Positions 57,333 to 64,000 of a stretch of 64,000 nt of DNA are shown piece after piece. Under the pieces are notes generated by a model. It searched no databases. It saw only the letters and a list, made by a program, of their open reading frames with translations, and was not told the DNA's origin. Origin of the DNA: Dirofilaria immitis (Eukaryota > Nematoda > Chromadorea > Rhabditida > Onchocercidae); contig JAKNDB010000110.1 of assembly GCA_024305405.1 (NCBI GenBank), forward strand, positions 3,286,001-3,350,000. The letters run 5' to 3'. The translations under genes were made by a program, and so were the position numbers. Each line of letters begins with the position of its first letter. The first letter of the stretch is position 1.

Positions 57333-59729
57333 ATGAGCTTCCAAGGAAGATTTATTGTTTGGATGTGGACATATCTGCATTTGTTATGTTATCCTGCACT
57401 TGGAATTTTATATCAAAATGTAGCGGTAAGCTTTAGTTCTTTGATTTTTTCCTAGCTTTTAATTTTTTAATTTACATATGCAATTTAATCTAAATGATCG
57501 GAGAACATATTTTTATTTTTGTTTGTTCTTTTCGCAAATGTTCATTACTTTCGTCAATTGACTTTCAGATGCCATATCCATGCAGATTACCTGCCGAGTA
57601 TAATCAAATACCAGATTTTGCGAGAGAAAAGTTGCAAAGTATCTGGTAGGCCTAAAATTAAATCTAAAAAAGAAGAAAACGTTTCTTCTTGTTTATCAAT
57701 GAACGACTCATAAAACTTGGAGAAGATTCAGGCTATTTCATGAATGTCAGAAGTTTATTCTTAGAAGCATCATGAAAGAAGACAGTTTCCCTATAGCATC
57801 AGTTTTGAACAAAGAAAATCACTTTCCTAGAAATCTCATCTTTGAATTATTCCTGTTTAAAGAAAAGATAATCATGTGATTGTACAGGAAAAATTATAAA
57901 TCTGGAACAAGCTGCGTTGCAGAACAGATTGCTACTGATGTTCTTCTTGCAATCGTTGATATTTTTTCTACGAAATATCACCATGAAGGTTAATTTTGAT
58001 ACTTTTAGTAGAAAATCAAAGCGATTGCATATTTGTTCAAACGGTATGTGAACATCCTATATCTATTACATTTGATCAGTAGTACTAAATTCTTAAAGAA
58101 ACAGAATTAAAGTCTTCGATTCCCTTCTTACTTCTCGATTTCCACCTTTTCGTTTTCTCTTAAAAATCTCATTACCCGTGACTCCATGATATGACTGATA
58201 TCGATAAAAATTTTAATTAATGAACAAAAATTCAAACGGAATGTGACACGAAATTCAGAAGGATATTCAACAACAGCTCGCTCCTCGATAATGAAACAAA
58301 AATTTGCATCTGATGATGTTCAACAATATTTAATTCCACGATATTCTACTTCATATCAAAAACTACTCTCAAATATGATATCATCAAGATTACATCAAAA
58401 GAGAAGTGAACCTCAAAAGCAGTATTATACTGAAGATTCGATATATATAGATGATGATACCATTAATCCAACAGCTACAGCAGAAAGTATTTGTTAGTAT
58501 CTTTAAGATTGTTGTGTCCTTTAAGATTAAAAACTTTTTAGCATGGAAAAGCAAAATAGAACAAAATGTAATTATTTCAGCAAGCTCAGAAATACACAAT
58601 AATCGTTATGGATATAATTCGGCTAGCAACCGCATTTCTACTATTCTAGCCGACAAAGCTGTTTACGATGAAGTGCCTGTAATGTTTTCTAAATTATAAT
58701 GTCGTTTGTCCATAGAATATTTCCAGCAATCAGATAACAAGAGAATTTGCAGATTCTGGAAACTTCTGAACTTCCGGAATTTTTAAAAGATGCAAGTAAA
58801 GATGTTATTAATAATTTTACGAAAGTATGGACCGATCCAAATATTCCATCCGAGGGTTTACGCAAAGAAATGGTAAGACTGAAGAATTATGGATAACAAA
58901 TCAAAGCCAAATATTACAAGTTCAAAGTAATTAGTAAAATAATAAATAGTGATTCCAATGACTGATCACAATCACAAGAAATATCGGAGTAGTATCGTTG
59001 TTTTAAAACGCATATGTAAACTTATATATGCGTTTAGCAGTATCATATTTCATTATTCAGAATTCATAAATTAAAAAGTCTCAAATATTTCAGAGACCTC
59101 TTATAATTTCAGATTCACCTGCTTGCTGTATCATTGCTAACTACAAAGCAGCTTACTGCTTATAACGAATATATGAGCGAACGCCGACGCTGCCAGCGGC
59201 AGTTGTTGCTTCATGTGCGTCGTATGTCGGATGAGGCACAAAAAGCGTTAAAATTCTCGTTTATGCAGAGCCTAACGAGCAATTTGCGGTAGGTGAACTA
59301 TTCTCGATGTTACATATAGTGACTGATTATCCAGGAATATTTGCCCAAAAAGTGAATTTGATTTGTGTATCATTCATTTTTACGTTAATCGAAAAGAAAA
59401 TTTTTTAACATTGAAAGATAGTGGTAATTTTATGGCGGATTTGTTAGGAAAATAACGCCATAAAGCAGGAATCTGTTGCAAGGATCTTTCGGAAAATTCA
59501 TAGTACTGATAATGAACCACAAATTGCATCATAAACAAATCGCTGCCATAACTTTTCATATATCAGCGTCAATCAAAAAATCATAGATTGAGGAGTATTA
59601 AAAGAATAAATTATCACTTCGATTGCAAAATAATTTCCAATTATTTTCCAGCTTGTCAATAATTTTCCACGCAGTGTTCGTCGTGAATTGCAGAATTTTG
59701 CTAGACAAAAGACAGGAAAATGTGCTTGA
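57333..59729 (+). CDS. Secreted nematode protein, SXP/RAL-2 (DUF148)-like
   Basis: About 323 aa. Exons: 57333-57425, 57569-57645, 57888-57988, 58259-58486, 58581-58678, 58753-58872, 59113-59288, 59652-59729 (TGA). The first exon encodes a hydrophobic signal-like start (MSFQGRFIVWMWTYLHLLCY). The middle has a Ser/Tyr/Gln-rich linker. The C-terminal part has the SXP/RAL-2 pattern: LPEFLKDASKDVINNFTKVW, a helix-rich stretch with MSERRRCQRQLLLHVRRMSD, then NNFPRSVRREL. This family holds secreted, highly antigenic proteins found mainly in parasitic nematodes. All exons chain in phase except the last join, which needs one base more in exon 59113-59288; otherwise a different, less family-like tail would be read. 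The family call rests on pattern, not a search. Confidence 0.65.
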
Positions 59730-60408
59730 AATGAATGCGACATTTTTCAATAATTTTAATAAAAGAGCTAAAAAAATATTGCAATTTATTTACATGTGTT
59801 TAAAATATAATTTAACTATGGAAAATCCCGGCGAAATCTACTGATTGTTATTTTCTTCCAATATTACAAGATTTAAAAGATATGGAAAAAAAAGAGAACT
59901 TTTGATTGAATTGAAAGGGAAAATATTTTCTTCGTATTCTTTGGAATTGCTGTTGTTAACGTCGTTACAAATGAATTGATTGCTGAAGTTTATGTAATAT
60001 AATTTTCTACACTCATTCCGAATCCTTCAAAGCTAAATTCCATAAAGCCAACATTAAAAATAAATAAATTATGCAAAATTAACTCTTACAATTATTACAA
60101 ATTAAATTCATTTCCTATGACGTTGCATTTTTTTAATAAGTGACTAATATCGTAGAATTCCATTTCGAATAACGAAATTTATAGAGCAGAAACAGGAGAG
60201 TAGAATACTAAGTAAAGATTTTTAAAGACCTTAAAAAGCAGCTTTTGAATTTTAAGCTTCTACGATAATTTTAATTGTAGACTTATACGAAGATATTCTT
60301 ATGCACACAACTTTTAAGCTTTGTCGTTGAAAAGAAATCAATTTCATTTTTCTTGTTACGGCTCGAGAAAATGTTAGTGTATATTCTGTTACTCTTTTTT
60401 CCAAAAAA

Positions 60409-60488
60409 TTTTATGATAATGAGGAAGGTTCTCATTTTTGAAGGAAAAAGATTTTTTATGATAATGAGGAAATTTCTCATTTTTAAAG
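60409..60488. repeat. 35-bp direct repeat, two copies, 10-bp spacer
   Basis: 60409-60443 and 60454-60488 agree at 32 of 35 positions. Confidence 0.8.
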
Positions 60489-63294
60489 CAAGCAGCTCTA
60501 AATCAAAATCTTTATGCTAAAAAATTTTGATAATAAAATCGAGATAAATTTAAAATAATTCACATAAATTTTATTGACATTTTCTTTCTTCTTCGCAGCA
60601 GATAATATTTCTTGAAAAAAAAAAAAAAAAAAAAAAAACCAACAACAATATCCAGATATTCTCGATTATTCAAAAAATAGTTTATTAAGAGAAGTCTAGA
60701 TAATAAATATACTCCCTATTAACTTGAATTACAACATAGTTATTATAAAATCATCATCAACACACATGATATTTAACGAAGCTATAGTTGTAACCTTCAT
60801 CTATAACGGAACAAATTCTATATCACTTCACTGATTATTGCTATAAAAACAAAACAAAAAAAGAAACCAGTTCATTGTCTTCACTCTTATTCTTTACTTC
60901 TGCCATTATGGAATTTTGCTGCTTCCATCTTCTATCATATAGACCGATATCCGTTCCTCGTATTCTTACATGTAGTTTTCAGATTCTATAGCAATTCCTA
61001 TTTTCCTCCTTTTAGATTATTATAATTCATTCAATCAGAACACATTATTTTCATGTGTATTCATTCGATTAAAAGAAATTCCTTTCAACAGCATATAAAT
61101 AGAACAAAATAACTGCAGAATGTACGTTTCTCTGCAGTAGCAGGATGAAAAGAGTTGGATCGATGTATCATCCATCCAATCCACAAATATATTACATATG
61201 TTCGTCCTATCCATTCTCGCATTTGCGATCTTTATGACAGGCCATTGAGGAGGAAAATTTCGTTGAACGAACACTGCACCATTGGGTTCACTTTTCATGA
61301 TATGTACATTCGATTAAGAATCTATTAATTTTGCTTGATTAGTATTAAAATGCTTTTAATAATCAATGTTTCGTTCTAAGTCGAAGTTTCGGCCTTCTGA
61401 TACAGCTTTTAGCAACCTATATGTCGAAATTAACTATGAAAATATATGTATATCTAACATTATTTTTTTACACGCTGTATCGGATAATAATACGTATCAT
61501 TGCTATTTCTTGTCATTAATAGCTTTAGGTAATGGAACATTAAATCGTTTGTTATCTTATCATTTTATCATTTCGATTGTTAAATCTGATAATTTTGACT
61601 AACGATCTGAAGTTTTAGTATCGATAGTCACATTTAGAAGTTTTCATTTGTTATCTACAACCATAACGAACTAGCTAGCCGGCTATATTGAAGATACTTT
61701 TTTTTTAAATTTAAGAATACTTCCTAATTGTAATCCTGAAAGTAATTTCAGCTCGAGCTGTCAAAATTTTTTTATTCTAAATTGTGATCCTTAAAATCCT
61801 ACCATGGTAGAACTTTGTTTATAGGTCACTGTTAGTAGCATTTCTTGATGTTTACTTTTTTAAAATCAGAGAGGAAGGATAACTAACTGACTATGCAATA
61901 TTTGTGATGCGAAAGCGAGATGCGAGAACTTACAAAATCGATACGTTGAAGAATTTTGTTTGAACCTAACGGTGGTTTGCCGATGCAACTCAACTGTTCC
62001 CTTCAGTCACTCCTCCACTCATCTTTCCTGCCACTGCATCATCATCCCTTTTACCTCTTCCTGCAGAAAACACTCAAATTCAGATTATCATTTCATCTTT
62101 GAAACATTTGGATTGCTTACGGATAGGATAGAAAACAAGTTTGATAGACCGCATCAATCAATATTTTTGAATATTTTAACGATATCATTTGATTCCATTA
62201 GAATTGGTTGTTATTATTTCAAGCATCACATCTATTACATTGATAATAATATGTATCAGATGTCTTATCAAAATAGATAGGCAGAAATTGAGAATAAAAA
62301 GTATCTCATCTTATCATATTTACTAGTAAAGAAATATTTGATGAGATTATCCGATTTTTAGGTGTCATTTTGCACATATTTTCTCTTCTTCCTAATAGTT
62401 TCCTATTATGAATCATTAGCTATCATATATATTATTATGATCGCTATATCACTTTTCTTTATTCCTGTAAATATTGATATTGATCATTCTTAAAAGAAAT
62501 CATAGATAGTTGGATACAGTTGGAGAATTATCATTATTTCAAATAACTCTTTCTCTCTCTTTCTCTGATAAATTTTATTGATATTATTTGAGAAAATATT
62601 ACAGAAACTGATTTCACATGATGCTGACAAATGGTTATCAAATAATATTTACTAAATATTATTTGTCATTAAATATTAGAAATTCCGTTAACTATTATAG
62701 ATGATATAATTAAAGTTTTGATCAAAAAAAAAAAAAAAAAAAGCGCCTTATGAAATTAGTAAATGAAAAAACATAGAGAATTATTCAGTGGAAGAATTAC
62801 CTTAGAAATATATAATTTTGCTAATTTGTCTTATTTTGTTAGTATTTTGTTACATTGTCTGTTGTTGTATTCATCGTATTATTAGTAACTAATAATGAGT
62901 CATAGTAGCACACATTATTACAACGTGTTACATACAATTTCAAGAAACACGGATCATTCGTATTTGTTTAGAAAAAGAAGTTATTGAAGTTTGGAATGAA
63001 AAGCTGAATGAATGGATGGATGGATGGATGGATGGATTTCGGAAGTTGTAGGTGATGAATTCCATAGACTTCTTCATCAATCTGTTGCTCAGCTTATTCT
63101 ATCTCTAAAGTTTTCAGTGCTTCGTTTTTTACGACATAAAGCTGTTGTTTGATCCATCTTCTGCTCCGTTACTCTTCTTAGCTCGACCTACAGCTATCGA
63201 GATATTCAAAGTCCTCTTCTACCACTATTCTCATCTTTCTGTATATCCACGTGGGCGTTTTTCAAACAATGCACATACCTTCACATACACAGCA

Positions 63295-63343
63295 CACTCA
63301 CCCACCTATCCACACACGCACACACATACAGATACACACACAC

Positions 63344-63386
<43 letters not shown>

Positions 63387-63395
63387 TACACACAT
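63295..63395. repeat. (CA)n microsatellite
   Basis: Interrupted CA/TA dinucleotides; it gives a Thr-His-rich spurious frame. A TGGA tetramer run lies 260 bp upstream. Confidence 0.95.
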
Positions 63396-64000
63396 ATTTT
63401 AAAGCCTATCTCGATTGAGAATTTCACAAAATAGACTCATTTACCCCTGCTTAGCAGACGTTCATCTGCACATCTGCACAATGTGAGGAGGGATACTACT
63501 GTTTTCCGTGCATGAGGACAACAACACATTTGAGAATATAGATAAGTTAGGTTTGGAAGAAGGATTGGTGGTCTTCGGGATTCATCACCTTCCATTGCTT
63601 CGCTTCTTCTGGACTTCTTGTCTCTCTGAGAAGCTTTATGCAGTTATTTCGATTTAAATATCCCAACCTTATCAACAGCCTGCTATTTTTACACAATTAT
63701 CATCCATATCATTCGTCTTCCTATCTGAAAGATTTCGTCCACTGACCCACTAGCCGAGGAAATGTTGTTGAAATATATTCCCTGCTTCTTATTTTTCAAG
63801 CTCAAATAACTGATAATAAGTCCTTAATGTAGCCAGTTCCTCTCTCTCTTAGGCCATTTATCCTCTTCCATAACTTAATACTTCTTCCACTCTATTTTCC
63901 ATTGTACATATCTGACGATGAACAGGAGCAGTCACGAAGTATTACTGCTACTAACTTGTCATCGTTTCTTGCATAGTATCTACCTGCTTCTCTTCTCACC

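Larger units (their letters stand above)
59730..64000. other. Intergenic, no gene supported
   Basis: AT-rich DNA with a degenerate tandem pair at 60409-60488, poly(A) runs (about 60617-60640 and 62724-62741), a TGGA tetramer run (about 63010-63037) and a CA-rich microsatellite (about 63295-63395). A minus-strand open frame at 61035-61298 starting MKSEPNGAVFVQRNFPPQWP has somewhat higher GC than its surroundings and could be an exon, but I found no partner exon. Confidence 0.5.

Noticed and set aside
61035..61298. Minus-strand open frame starting MKSEPNGAVF
   Set aside because: No splice partner or motif; kept only as a note in the intergenic entry.

Overview
The window is nuclear DNA from a parasitic nematode, most likely a filarial (spirurid) worm. 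It is strongly AT-rich, its genes are cut into many small exons with TTTCAG-type acceptors, it carries a nuclear copy of nematode mitochondrial nad4 that still reads as TGA = Trp, and it has a nematode-type secreted protein. No bacterial, transposon, CRISPR, rRNA or convincing tRNA feature was seen. Genes were rebuilt by joining exons whose splice phases match, and most known families were confirmed at conserved motifs.

Layout. Minus strand, 1-30 kb: a small protein tyrosine phosphatase (860-3694); a long gene-poor stretch (3.7-12.9 kb); a complete Raf kinase, the lin-45 orthologue (12957-17884); a small putative membrane-protein gene (about 18.95-20.07 kb) lying about 85 nt downstream of a GPAT3/4-type glycerol-3-phosphate acyltransferase (20155-22952), an operon-like spacing; and pantothenate kinase (25729-29426), whose last intron is filled by a roughly 1.07-kb antisense NUMT. 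Plus strand, 35-60 kb: an orphan gene or 5' exon set (35799-38232); a large 18-exon gene (39250-53328) joining a PH-like domain to an actin-related protein; the ZNF330/NOA36 nucleolar zinc protein (54147-56445); and a secreted protein resembling the SXP/RAL-2 (DUF148) family (57333-59729). The rest is AT-rich intergenic DNA with microsatellites and short tandem duplications.

The most interesting item is the PH-actin-related-protein fusion, which is supported by phase-compatible exons across the domain junction. It is a domain pairing I do not recognise from any characterised family.

Important caveat: otherwise intact exons of nearly every gene contain single-base gains or losses, mostly in homopolymer runs of 3-6 nt. 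The simplest explanation is uncorrected assembly error. Protein models from this sequence therefore need the frame corrections listed below, and the breaks should not be read as pseudogenes without checking.
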